From NCBI RefSeq assembly GCF_013373865.1, contig NC_050474.1:11597886-11661885 (forward strand): a stretch of 64,000 nt of DNA, in the 5' to 3' direction. Made by a program: the position numbers and the translations under genes. Shown here piece after piece: positions 9,391 to 20,480 of this stretch (positions are counted from its first letter, which is position 1; each line of letters begins with the position of its first letter). Below the pieces are notes generated by a model that saw only the letters and a list, made by a program, of their open reading frames with translations, was not told where the DNA came from and did no database searches. The DNA comes from Monomorium pharaonis (Eukaryota > Arthropoda > Insecta > Hymenoptera > Formicidae).

Positions 9391-10029
9391 AATAATGACG
9401 AGTGAAGCAATGAATTGCAAATTTATTTATTGTAAAATAAATTTATTAAAATGTTGTGAAGTGGACAAAAATATATACTACAGATTGAAATGTAAGTAAA
9501 TTATTTTTTCTATGTTAAGAAATTTTTGTTGATGAATATTTGTTGATTAAGTATAATTTGTAGATTTAGAACTCGTAATGGCACAACAGCGTAAGTATCT
9601 GCAGCTCTTTTTTTGTTATTTGTATGTTCAACAAAAGATATGAAAAATTCAAATTAATTTATTGGATTTTTATTGTCTAATATATGCATTTTATATATAT
9701 ATATATATAATATAATACAATAGGTTATATGTACATTTACATTACATTTTTTAATCATTAAACTATTACAATACAAGTGTAGTTTTTATTTATTTATTTA
9801 AACTTGAAATTATATTTGGAATATTTACCTTTATATTAACATTTTTGTGTATCAATCTAATAAGAATAAAAGTATTTATAATAATATAAAACAGCGATAA
9901 AAATATTTTTTTATCAACACGGATATTAAAAATAAATAACTTTAATAAATAGTACTCTAGAAAATAAAAATGGAATAAAAGTGAAGGCTTGAGAGATTAT
10001 ATTAAATTAAACCATTATTATTATTACAG
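9391..10029. other. AT-rich spacer or intron
   Basis: Nothing coding except the possible 27-bp mini-exon ending at 9590 (see 8536-8618). A short TA microsatellite lies near 9695-9712. Confidence 0.35.
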
Positions 10030-10590
10030 CATTCTAGTTGCTCTAAACAAACACGAACTTGTTTCAACTTTATTAAATATAGAAATAAATCTTCAGGAGG
10101 ATATTCTTTAAATGAAAATGTTCATTTACAAAAATTAGAAGATTACAATGATGATAATGGTATGTATGTGTGTATATATATATATATATATACACACTAT
10201 GATATTTCTGAAATTAGTAAGTTAATAATGTATTACATTTTTATAAATTTTATTTTTACAGACAAATTATGGGCCACACTTGAAATGATGTTTCTGTTGG
10301 ATAAATACAATTTATACCGTTCATTAATGGGTCCAATGAAAAAATACAAAACTAAAAATGTTATGTGAAACCAAATTGCCCAAGATTTGAAGGAAATTTT
10401 GAACATTGATTCGATTGCTATGCAATGTACAAAAACAGATTATAAAAAAAAGAAAAAACAGTAGACAATAACATCAAATTAGGTTCTAGCAGAATAGAGA
10501 TAGAGTATAAAGAATTCAAGAAAATTTCAGCAGCAGACGATAATATCAAACCAGAAATTTTAGGAGCTGTAAAAAAAATAATTAAGCACT
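10030..10590 (+). pseudogene. Myb/SANT-like DNA-binding protein remnant (Harbinger accessory protein type)
   Basis: Exon-like block 10030-10159 ends at a GT donor. An intron of about 100 bp, including a TA microsatellite, ends in TTTTTACAG, and the frame resumes at 10262. The split codon joins as Asp and gives DNDKLWATLEMMFLLDKYN, then KKYKTKNVM, an in-frame TGA where Trp is expected, then NQIAQDLKEILNIDS and KTDYKKKKKQ. Aromatic residue spacing and the Trp/I-A-x-x-L/K-Y-K pattern fit the Myb/SANT-like domain found in insect transposon-associated proteins, including the second protein of PIF/Harbinger elements. After another stop, IEIEYKEFKKISAADDNIK is still readable. A transposase of that superfamily lies downstream on the other strand. 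Confidence 0.6.
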
Positions 10591-11330
10591 GAAATCATTA
10601 AGCAATGCAATATAAAAAATCAAATACAAAACTTAGAAAAGGATTAAGAAATCCTTGCAAGATATTCTGTACAACATTAATGAAAGGGAGAAAGCAATGA
10701 AAAAACGTTATAACAAAAAAAGTTAAAATTACTAAAAAAATAGTGTAAGTTTGAATATTTATTATTATACATCAGATTATATGTACAATCAAAATGCTAA
10801 AATATACATTATCAAAAAAGGAACAATTTAGTTCTAGATCTATATTTTATTGTTTTAACATCAAATTGAACCAACACAAATTAAATTATCTCTTTAAATT
10901 GAACAAAAATATTTAAAAAATCAACCAATCATAAAAATCTGAAAATAAATAAAACATTTTGAACTGATTAATTATATTATAATTCTTATGACAATACAAT
11001 ATACTTTTCTAAATTTTCTAAATTTAGAAATTTAATATAGGACTCTATTTGCAAGTCATCATACTTACCGGTTGGCGCACATTTTACAGGCCTATTTCAA
11101 ATTTCTATATTTGTAAATGTTAGCGTTTTTTTTTTACAGAAATATGCACTTTAAATAAATAAAGTATTATTATAAGTAAAATGCTACAAACAGTCCATTA
11201 TTTTGCATGTATATGCATTTTGCATATGCAAATACGCAAATGCTTATAATCCAATATCTATTATTATACTTATTATTTTTATAATAATTCAATTTATAGA
11301 CAAGGAAAGATGCAAGAATCATGATAACAC
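10591..11330. other. AT-rich sequence, no gene seen
   Basis: Very AT-rich. The last 100 bp (about 11230-11330) resemble 12745-12840, so this flank belongs to a duplicated segment that was later split by the element at 11331-12417. Confidence 0.4.
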
Positions 11331-12417
11331 CCAGATAGCACAGTTTTTTCTTAAAGAATTGATAAAGTAATCTTCCTTTTCGAACAGTAATTCCTCAGAA
11401 ATTCATAGAAGAATACTTTATGAATAACGTAGGAAGTTAGATGCACTATGATTCGAATTTCTCAGAACTTTTTAAAGTATTCATATAGAATTATTTGTTG
11501 GAATTTCTCAGAACTTCTTAAAGTATTCATTAGAACTTCTCCAAATAGATATCTCAAGCAGAATTAAAAAATTTTTTTTCAGTATTTCTGATAAATGTCC
11601 CAATTTTTATAATTAGAACGTTTCTCAGAAAAATTTAAAAAATGAAAAATACTGATTAATTTAGAAAATTTTTAAATATTTTTACTAAGTATTTTTAAGA
11701 GTTTTTGAGTATTGCAAAAAAACTTGAACAAAAAATAAAAAGTCTAATTATTTCTACCATAAATTTATAAGAGGAAGACTATACCATGTTTTAGTCGTAC
11801 CTATTAAAGCATGTTTAATCTCTGTACCTGAAAACACGGTCATCATCCAAGTGTCAACCATTGCTGACGTTGCTTGACTTCAAAGATAGTAGGATACGCA
11901 TCCTAACGCTTCGTGATGATCCATGAACACTTCTTGTTTATGCATACATATTTGTTATAGATTATTACAATAGATGTTGTCAGAAGGATGAAACATATGT
12001 ATAGTTAACACAAATGAGGATGAATGTTGTATCATGCACATATATCATGCGTGAAACGGAACGCGACACTGTCATTGCAGATCAGCACGCTCTTAAATTG
12101 TATATTAATTGGTTTGTTAATTATATATAGCGTATTTCGTGTATAAAAGTATAAATTAGCATTTATTAAGCGATATATAATTGTAAAAATGAGATCCAAA
12201 CACTCGAGTAATTTCTGATGAATACTCAAAGTATTCCAATAAATCGCGAGGGATTTATTGCAATGAACTTAAGAGGCATTCCTTAAGAGGAATACTTCAA
12301 TGTGAACTAATTGTGGCTAATTCTTTAAGAATTCTTTATGTATTTATTTTTTTACTTCTGCAAGCATTCTTTAAAATGACTTCTTTATGAATTTCTGTTC
12401 ATCTCTGTGCTATCTGG
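11331..12417. mobile_element. Non-autonomous element with CCAGATAGCACAG TIRs
   Basis: CCAGATAGCACAG at the left and CTGTGCTATCTGG at the right are perfect inverted repeats. The same ends bound the element at 45720-47049, showing a family. The interior has several diverged TTCTTAAAGAATT/GAATTTCTCAGAACTT words repeated in both orientations. It also has two TTGTGTTA/ATGCACATAT-rich blocks and no transposase. TSD not resolved. The ORF on the minus strand near 12032 is not convincing. Confidence 0.7.
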
Positions 12418-13000
12418 ACAGTTTTGAAGGAAGTGACGACCAGGAAAATAAAAATTAATTAATCTATTTTTATTTTAATTTATTTCAGTTTATTTTAATA
12501 TAATTATAGATTGATGTATAATTTTATGGCAGAAATCTTATATATGCGACAACCAAAAATTAGAAGTTAATTATGATAAAAACTATCGACAAATGTCATC
12601 TCTTTTTATTTGTCTTTTTATTTATTACTAGGTACTATTAATTATCTAGTGTTAAAAAAAATTTTTTTATATGTATAATGCAAAGTTACGATCTATCAAT
12701 TTTTTATGTTATTTAAAAGGTATAAATTTTAGTCTTATTTGTCTATTAATTATTTGTCTGCTAAATATTATAATAAACTTTTATTTTTCTAATAATCCAA
12801 TTCAAACAAGAAAAGATGCACGAATTAAGAAGAAAATGATAACCAGGAATATAAAAATTAATTATTATTTTAATTTGATCACAGATTAATATATTATTTT
12901 ATGTTAAAGATCTTATCTTATATGCAATAACTAAGCAATAATAAAAAAGTAATTGCAATGAAAATGTTGACAAATGTCATCTCTTTTTATTGCCTCTAAT
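12418..13000. repeat. Diverged duplication flanking the CCAGATAGCACAG element
   Basis: 12430-12610 and 12825-12985 are diverged direct copies (both have CAGGAAWATAAAAATTAATTA and GACAAATGTCATCTCTTTTT). With 11230-11330 matching 12745-12840, the second copy approximates the state before insertion of the 11331 element. Confidence 0.6.
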
Positions 13001-13169
13001 CTTGCATAATATATATATCTTGTGCCGTTATATGTTCACGATTAAAGTACTTACAAGGACTTTTATCATGGTATTCTTATTTAAGAAAAATGTCATCATA
13101 TATGATATTTATCGATAAACTATAGTCGATAAATTATACAGGACGTAACATGATATTATGTACCCGAAA

Positions 13170-13760
13170 ATATTTAATTATAATGGAAATTATCTACAGA
13201 GAGGTTTTCATAGTCCTTATATGGAATCAAAAGCCATGACTTTATAGCACATGCATTATTTTTTAATATATGATAAGTGTTGTCAGAAATGCTGGGTAAT
13301 TCTTGGCAAATAAATGAGAGTTTGTAAATTCTTGAACCATATATTTTTTTAAGAAGTTCTGTGACGACATCAATAAATTTGTTTTTGTAATTGCAAATTC
13401 CTCGTAAAGTTTTTGAAGGGCGATTGTACCTATTTACATAGATTGATTTGATTTTATGAGCAAACGTTCTAATATGAATTGATGTATCATCAATACAACC
13501 ACAAGTGTATTTGGAATTTGGATACCTTAAAGTAAATGAATTAAAAAAAATTACATTCTCAAAGTTAAACAGAAAACATCATAGTTGCGTATAGTTTGTA
13601 AATTTAACTTTATAAAAAATCTTTGCAGCAGATTCTTTTTCATCATTAGTTTTTGGAAATTTAATTACATCTGCAATCCTCAGTAAATAATCCATTACTC
13701 CAATTATTATCCTAAAATGAGTATTTTCCAACATCGAATCTTTTGGTGACGTCTTTTATA
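13170..13760 (-). pseudogene. PIF/Harbinger transposase remnant (HARBI1-like, DDE_Tnp_4 type)
   Basis: Reading the minus strand from about 13700: DYLLRIADVIKFPKTNDEKE, then a damaged stretch. From 13520 down, about 112 uninterrupted codons follow: CGCIDDTSIHIRTFAHKI, YVNRYNRPSKTLRGICNYKN, YGSRIYKLSF, NNACAIKSWLLIPYKDYENL. This matches the HARBI1 pattern GCIDGTHI...HDSR...GDxxYPLxxWLLTPY. The first catalytic Asp (GCID) remains. The HDSR motif has become YGSR and the GD before the third site has become KN, so two acidic residues are gone. There are stops upstream, and no start is assignable. It lies 2.6 kb from a convergent Myb/SANT-like remnant, the usual two-gene content of an autonomous Harbinger element. 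Confidence 0.78.
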
Positions 13761-14136
13761 GCACATTTATTTAGCAGCACACCTATAATAACAGCACGTA
13801 TTTTTATATTATGTTTTGTAATTATATTGTGTGGTATTTGTATTTAAAAACTTACAAATTATACAAATAATGAAATGTGAACTTTTGTAAAAATTTGTAT
13901 ACCACTTTCTGCAGTATGGTTTATATACTTCATCATTTTGAAATTTTTTAATTATGAAACAAGTATTTTTTTGTAATTGAAAATTATCAAAACTGAAAAA
14001 TTAAATTATAAAATTACATAATTATGCAAAAATAATGCAAAACAATAATTAAAAAGTAATCTGTGGAAATATAATTCTTAGGACAATTAATATTTTACAT
14101 CCACACTACATGTTATCACATTATGCATATTATTAA
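13761..14136. other. AT-rich spacer
   Basis: No gene. 13900-14130 resembles 22330-22450 plus 22915-22950 (AAAAATTAAATTATAAAATT; CTTATCACATT words), so it is probably part of an old dispersed repeat. Confidence 0.4.
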
Positions 14137-14254
14137 CCCTAGAATACGCACACGGGTCTCAGGGACTCCAGAGCGATTTCTTCTTGCTTCTTCATCTACA
14201 GCACCGCCCGAGATCCCGGACTGAGGGGGGAGGAGGAAATGTTTGTTAGTTATA

Positions 14255-15520
14255 TTAGGACGTTGAATGTCTTGCTGTTTTCCAACTGATGGCGTTACTA
14301 GAACTACTTGTGCGTAGTTTAAAGTGGTGACGCATGTACATAGAAGTATTACAAACAATCTTGAAATTCAGTGTATGTCATTTCGCCAAAGTGTAAACAA
14401 CTTTGTTTTTCATAGTGTTAAACATGTCAAATTTCGTGTTAAAAAAGTTTGGGGCAAATTTTACTTCACTACTTTATTTAAAAAAAATCTGCAGCTGAAG
14501 CACACAGAATTCTTGTTGAGATTTACGGCGATCATGTTCTTTTGGAAACAACATGCAGAGATTGGTTTAGACCCTTCAAAAATAATGATTTTGATATTGA
14601 AGATAAAGAACGCTCTGGCGCACCGAAAAAGTTTGAAGATAAAGAATTGGAGGCATTACTTTATGAAGATTCATGTCAGACGCTAGCTGACTTGCAGAAT
14701 CATTAGGAGTTGATCACATAACAGTTTCGAAACGTTTGAAAGCATTAGGAATGATTCAAAAGCAAGGTCATGGGTGCCGTACCAGTTGAAGCCGAGAGAC
14801 GTCGAACGGCGTCTTTTCACGTGTGAACAGCTGCTTCAACGGCAGAAAAGGAAAGAATTCTTGCATCGTATCGTAATTGGCGATGAAAAGTGGATACACT
14901 ACGATAATCCTAAACGTAGAAAATCGTAGTGTAAGTCCGGTCATGCATCAACATCGTCGGCAAAGCCGAATATCCATAGTTCTAAGCTTCTATTGTGCAT
15001 TTGGTGGGATCAGCTGGGTGTAATTTATTATGAGCTGCTCAAACTGAAATCATTACGGGAGATTTCTACCGATTACAATTGATGCGTTTGAGCCGGGCAT
15101 TGAAGGGAAAACGGCCGCTATACGAGCAGAGACATGATAAAGTAATTTTGCAGCATGACAACGCTTGGCCACATGTTGCAAAACCGGTGAAAACTTGGAA
15201 ACGCTTAAATGGGAAGTCCTACCCCACCCATTGTATTCATCGGACATTGCGCCTTCCGACTACCACTTGTTCTGATCGTTAGTACATGGCCTGGCTGAGC
15301 AGCACTTCCATTCTTAAGATGCCAAAAAAATGGGTCGACTTTTGGATAGCTTCAAAAGACGTCGTTTTTCCGACGTGGAATTCAAATGTTACCAGAAAGA
15401 TGGAAAAAAGTAGTGGCTAGCGATGGACAATACTTTCTGTGACAGGTTTTTTACTGATTTTTTTTTAAATAACGCATTAATTTTTACGAAAAAACAGCGA
15501 GAACTTATTCAACATCCTAA
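14255..15520 (+). mobile_element. mariner element, copy 1
   Basis: Left end TTAGGACGTTGAATGTCTTG and right end GAACTTATTCAACATCCTAA are TIRs flanked by TA (14253-14254, 15521-15522). Length 1266 bp, normal for mariner. The same sub-family recurs inverted at 26985-28224. Confidence 0.92.
14424..15442 (+). pseudogene. mariner transposase, frameshifted
   Basis: From ATG at 14424 the homologous protein can be followed through several frames. The helix-turn-helix region is split (FKKNLQLKHTEFL; LAESLGVDH is readable with shifts). Then come WVPYQLKPRDVERRLFTCEQ, IGDEKWIHYDNPKRRKS with the first catalytic Asp, QHDNAWPHVAKPVKTW with the second, and SSDIAPSDYHLF with the third. All three Asp codons of the D,D34D triad survive, but indels and stops separate them. 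It normally cuts and pastes at TA sites. Confidence 0.9.
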
Positions 15521-15727
15521 TACTATAACTTTGAACGGTTGCCGGCGTCAATCGTTTTTTGGCAACGAAAACAAATATAAACTTTTGCTTGGGGTCTCGG
15601 TGATCTCAAAGCGAATGCTACTTTTTTAACAAATTAAAAGTATATAACTTTGCAGTTAAGATGATTATCTTGTAAGTATTATCATTATTGTTGAGAATTA
15701 TAAGATTTTATATACTATTATATTGAT

Positions 15728-15749
15728 ACATATGTGTGTGTGCGTAGGC

Positions 15750-15781
<32 letters not shown>

Positions 15782-15812
15782 GTGCGTGCGTGCACGCGTG
15801 CTTGCGTGTATA
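15728..15812. repeat. GT/GC compound microsatellite
   Basis: TGTGTG, then GCGCGC, GTGTGT and GTGC repeats. It lies between the mariner and the palindrome. Confidence 0.92.
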
Positions 15813-15880
15813 TACATATGTATATATACTCGAAGGATTTATAATAGCAGATTGATCGAAGTTTGTAAATAGTGTAAAAA

Positions 15881-16084
15881 ACACATCGCTTTTGTTTTGG
15901 TAAAGTAATATCGCGATTAACATAATCCGGGCGTTGTACGTAACTGTCTATATCATCTTCGCTGATTCAATTTTTAATTGCTTAACAATTGAAAATTTAA
16001 TCAGCGAAGACGATATAGACAGTTACGTACAACGCCCGGATTATGTTAATCGCGATATTACTTTACCAAAACAAAAGCGATGTG
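15881..16084. repeat. Near-perfect 100-bp palindrome made from piggyBac coding sequence
   Basis: The left arm ACACATCGCTTTTGTTTTGG...TTTTTAATTG (15881-15980) is the inverse of 15986-16084, with CTTAA between and only a few mismatches. The right arm is in the orientation of the piggyBac remnant, so the left arm is an inverted duplicate of coding sequence. Confidence 0.88.
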
Positions 16085-16201
16085 CTTTTTGCATAAGAGA
16101 AGACGATCAGTAAACAATGATTTATTGCTTAAAATGTCTACGTGCTATGTGTACTAATCATGTTGCAAAAGTTTCTTTACAATGTTCCGCTGATCTGCCT
16201 T
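15986..16201 (+). pseudogene. piggyBac transposase C-terminal Cys-rich domain fragment
   Basis: The frame reads LISEDDIDSYVQRPDYVNRD, then KRCAFCIREDDQ, a stop, IYCLKCLRAMCTNHVAKV, then LQCSADLP and a stop. The Cys/His spacing (C-x2-C, then C-x2-C-x4-C-x3-H) is that of the zinc-binding tail of piggyBac transposases, which contributes to TIR binding. No catalytic part remains in the element. Confidence 0.75.
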
Positions 16202-16730
16202 AATATTTTCTTAAATTTTGATTAATTAATTAATGTATTTTTTATATTTTTATGTGTATATACTCCTATTTTTTCTTTTATTTAATTATATATTCGAAAA
16301 ACAACATGTGTAGCGAAGAAAACCTCTTTTGAAAATCGGTGATTTTTAATATGCAAAATAATTATATTTTTTGAAAGAACGTACCACGACGTATTTTTTT
16401 TCTTAAATTTTGAACTTTTTCCTTCAAGAAACTGTACTTTAAAGTTGTCCAAAAGTCATATTTTTATTTGTTTTTAAATCATGAAAAAAGCAAATTCTCT
16501 CCAATTTTGTCACAAACTCTTCTTCATATTTTTGTTTATAATTTTTTTTTAATTTTTTAAAACGTTTTTTCATGTAGATATTTTAAGACTAGAAATTCTA
16601 CGAACAAAACTAGACCTCGAACGTTTAAATCCATTTAATTTCTAGGAAATCGCAGCTTTTTGAGTGTTTATGGGGTCTTCAGGATCCCAGAGCGGGTTTA
16701 TGAAAGTTTTTTTACGTGCGTGTTCTAGGC

Positions 16731-18779
16731 TTAAAAATATAATCAAAAATTGTAAAAATTAAAAAATCAAATTAATAAAAAATTAAATCAAAATCAAATA
16801 CCTGATTATCAGTTTTTTAATGAATAGTATTCATATTCAAATAATCAAATAATTCATAACTTTTTTTTTCGCATTTCCAAGTAACAATTATATCTTTACT
16901 TGATGGAGACAAACATTTTTAAAATTAACTAAAAATAAGTCCATATTTGTCATAGTGAATAGTTTAAACAGTGTAACATTGAAATGATCGGAGGCTCTTA
17001 CCGCAGTATGTACTGAGAGCATTTTGCACTTCCAATGAAACGTTTAACACTCAGAACATTCTCACTAGTACTAACCAATGAAATACTTTAAACACTCAAT
17101 ACTGCCATTGCCAGCGAGTTTTTTCCAATGGAAAACGCTATTGAGATTAAAAAAGCAAAGTAGCTATTAATATATTAGACTTGTTTGCATTTACATCTCT
17201 ACATACACATCCATGCATATACCATGCATGCAGAAGGCTCGGATACGCCTAATTGTATACGTCTTTGATTTCAACTTTGACACCAAATATTTCGGAGACT
17301 AGGACTATTCTCTGAATTTCGGCTATTGAGACTTTTGATCAGGAGGACAGTCAAGACTTCATACTAAAATTTTATCCAATTTTATCCAGGGTTACTTTTC
17401 TACGTGTTTTGTGCGGGATTCTACGATTTAATTTACTTTTTATTTTTATAGTAAAAAAATTAACTCTAAAACGGTATACTTATTTTTTTTACCTTAAACG
17501 TTATACTGGGTTATAAATGTACCCCATTCCTTCTCAAGCGTTCTGCATTGAACAGATAGACTGAAATCAATATTATGCTATATGCATTTCTTTGTTTTTT
17601 TATGATAAAGACGGTGGTATAATTCACAATAACATTAAATAAGTAAAAAATTAATTTACATAAAATACAGTTTGGAAAATCGTAAAAATAAGTTTTTTTT
17701 TAAAAATCTATCGTATTTTTGTCCATTTTTAATAAATAAAAAAAACAGTCTTGGAAATGTAAAAGATAAATCTAGAAATGGGATAAAATGGATTATTGTT
17801 TAAAAAGTATTTTATTATTTGACAAATAAAAGTTGAAAAAAACGAATCTTAAAAAAGGGTGAAAAATAGACAGTCTTTTATTTTGCTATAAAATTGTAAA
17901 AAATGTTTATTTTTTAAATATAAAATACATTATTAAAGTAAAAAAAAAATTAGTAAAATATTTTTATGACTCCAAGCGACACTCACCATCCTGTATTGTC
18001 CTGTCGTGTTTACATACAGGGACATTGCAGCTCTCACAAACGCACCTGTAGTACCTCTCTTTCTATAGCGAGTGTTTATTCGAACGAAATGTAAACACGA
18101 AAAAACAATGTTTCGTATGATGGTATTTGAACGAAATGTTCACAAATGTCACACTGGGGTATAAACGGCCCCCCTTTTATTTTACGTCTGTACTTCTTGA
18201 AATCTAATAGCATTCTGATGCCAGCTAGTGTCCTCCATTCCTAAGATTTAAAATTTTTGAATTATGGTCAGGGTCCAGAGTCGATTCTTTCATATGTTAT
18301 ATTAGGAAATAAATTTAAATTCACGCTGGGCTACAAAATGATCCCGGTATGACATATGACTTTTAATCCGGTAGGGTTAAAAAAGAAAGTAAATTAAATT
18401 AAATTTAAAGTTATATTGGTGTAAATCTTAAACGTGTCCAAAAGTTTTTATATGACGGTATGTGAACGAAATGTATACACAAACGTCTTTAATCTTTTCA
18501 TATACTTTTGTTTTAGACACAAAATATTCAATAATATTTAATATTAGCAAAATATTTGCCTTTCTTTTCTCTAATTTGTTATCGTTTTTTAATATGAATA
18601 AAGAAAAATGGGTAAAATAGGTCAAATTTGGCCTGCGAAGTGGCAAGTAAAAACGATGACTTTTGACTTTTAATATGTATTGCAAGTACTGAAAATTTAT
18701 ACTGTACGTATTGTAAACTGTAAATTTTTAGTATTGACAGTGAATTTTGAAATGTAGCTTTTTAAGCTGCAAAACCTAG
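16731..18779. other. AT-rich region with diverged dispersed repeats, no gene
   Basis: 16985-17135 is a repeat shared with 26725-26885 (ACTGAGAGCATTTTGCACT; GCGAGTTTTTTCCAATGG). 17485-17565 is shared with 50158-50250 (TATAAATGTACC; TTCTGCATTGAA). Three same-orientation boxes TGGG(T/G/C)TA(T/C)AAA occur at 17508, 18158 and 18326. 18095-18150 and 18455-18490 share GAACGAAATGT. ORFs are short and AT-driven. Confidence 0.45.
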
Positions 18780-19186
18780 AGAAGCCTTCATTTGCGCACA
18801 GTACAATTGGACACGTTGCAATTGCACACCGTGCTATTGGACATATAAAGTTGCATACTGTTCGATTGGATACGTTGTATTTGCGCACAATTGCTTTTGG
18901 ACACAACACATTTTTGTCAAATTTTTAATACACATGTGAAATTTATTATTAACTTTGCTAACTCAACATTTGTTACATCGAACACAGTGCATTTGCGCAC
19001 AGTTTTTTTTCGCACAGTTCGTTTGCACACAATTCTTTTGCACACAGTCAAGCGGATCGCATTTAGATATTCATAAATTATGATTGTTGATACATTTAAG
19101 AAGCGGCAACTCGTTTTGCGTGGAAAATGGCAAACTTATATGGTGCAGAGAATGCCTTGCATGCGTGCGTGCGTGCGTGTGTGATA

Positions 19187-20480
19187 ATTACCAGGCATGT
19201 AAATATGAAACTGAAATTTTTGTATAGAAAATACACGTTTATTGTATGAGAATGATAAAAAATATTTTATTCGAAGTATTGCCTATCGCTAGTTAAACAT
19301 TTTTCTTATCTCTCTGACAATTTGTGGATGCCACGCTAAAAAAATTGTTCCTTTTTTGAGGCAAACCAGTCATTGAGCCATTTTCGTACATTTTCGTAAG
19401 ATGTGAAGCGCTGCTCAGTAAGTGCGTGTTTCATTGATGCAAATAAGTAATAATCGGTTGAAGCCAAGTCTCGTGAGTAAGTCGCGTGTTAAAGTATTTC
19501 TTAACCAAACGCCTCAATCGTTTCCTTGACCGGTTTTGCTGTGTGTGATCGTGCTGGTGCATTATCATGAAGCAAAATCACTTTGTGTTGCCTTTTTTGA
19601 TATTCTGGTCGTTTTTCACGCAAAGCTTGATTCAAATCGATCATTTGTTGTCGGTAGCGTTCAGTATTAACGGTTTCGCCAGGTTTTAGCAGCTTATAAT
19701 AGATCACTCTTCTGATTCTACCAAACACAGAGCATTGTCTTCCGTCCATAGCGATTTGGCTTTGCAGTCGATGTCGATTTGCCTGGAGTTACCCATGATC
19801 TTTTACATTTAGGATTCTCAAAATATATCCACTTTTCATCGTTAGTTACAATTTGATGGAGAAATGACTTTCTTTTGTACCTGGCGAGCAGCATTTCGCA
19901 AGTCGTTTTTCACTTTTCCTGCTGTCTTTTATTCAGTTTATGTGGAACCCATTTTCTCCATCTTCTGGATCTTTTCCATGGCTTTTAAACGTATGAAGAT
20001 GGCTTCTTGTGTCACATTTAATTGATCTGCGAGTTGTTGCGTTTGAGCGTCATCCTCATCCAACAATGCTTGCAATTCGCAGTCTTCAAACTTTTTCGGT
20101 GGTCTTCCACGTTTTTCGTTTCTCACGTCAAAAACGCCATTTTTGAATTTTTTAAATCACTTAAAGCACTATGATTTACTAAGAGCATGCTCACCGTAAG
20201 CTTCGACAATCATTTGATGCGATTCTGCAGAAGTTTTTTTTAAATGGTAACAGAAAATCAATGCTGTCCGCAAATCGTAGTTTCCAGGCATAAAATTTGA
20301 CATGTTCAACGCTATTAAAAACTATGCTGTTGTATGAAACTTGTATTGTTGTGAGTTGAAAATTTTTATTACATGTCAAAACAAGAAAATGGCGCCAATG
20401 ACGCGGTTTGACGGTAACTACACTGACAGCTAGCGCCATTTATGGGCAAATTCCGGTTTGATATTTACAGATCTGGTAAT
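19187..20480 (-). mobile_element. mariner element, copy 2 (different sub-family)
   Basis: ATTACCAGGCATGTAAATAT at the left and the diverged inverse ATATTTACAGATCTGGTAAT at the right, flanked by TA (19185-19186, 20481-20482). Length 1294 bp. TIRs differ from the copies at 14255 and 26985. It lies inside the fold-back repeat. Confidence 0.9.
19267..20303 (-). pseudogene. mariner transposase (copy 2)
   Basis: Start ATG at 20303 gives MSNFMPGNYDLRTALIFCYH, then SAESHQMIVEAYGEHA. The second HTH region has RGRPPKKFEDCELQALLDED. The catalytic core includes LLHDNAPARSHTAKPVKETI and the YSRDLASTDYYLF segment. The C-terminus ends SDRQYFE and a stop at 19267-19269. A Trp near the end is replaced by a stop, and other indels break the frame. 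Better preserved than copy 1 but still non-functional. Confidence 0.88.

Larger units (their letters stand above)
14137..16730 (+). mobile_element. piggyBac-like element with TTAA target site, invaded by a mariner
   Basis: Left end TTAA|CCCTAGAATACGCAC (TTAA 14133-14136) and right end GTGCGTGTTCTAGGC|TTAA (TTAA 16731-16734) are inverted. GGGWCTYCAGGGAYYCCAGAGCG-like sequence is mirrored further in. A TTAA target with CCYT ends is the piggyBac signature. A plus-strand fragment of the piggyBac C-terminal Cys-rich domain survives at 15986-16201. A mariner is inserted at 14255-15520. Without it the element is about 1.3 kb, so most of the transposase gene has been lost. Confidence 0.8.
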
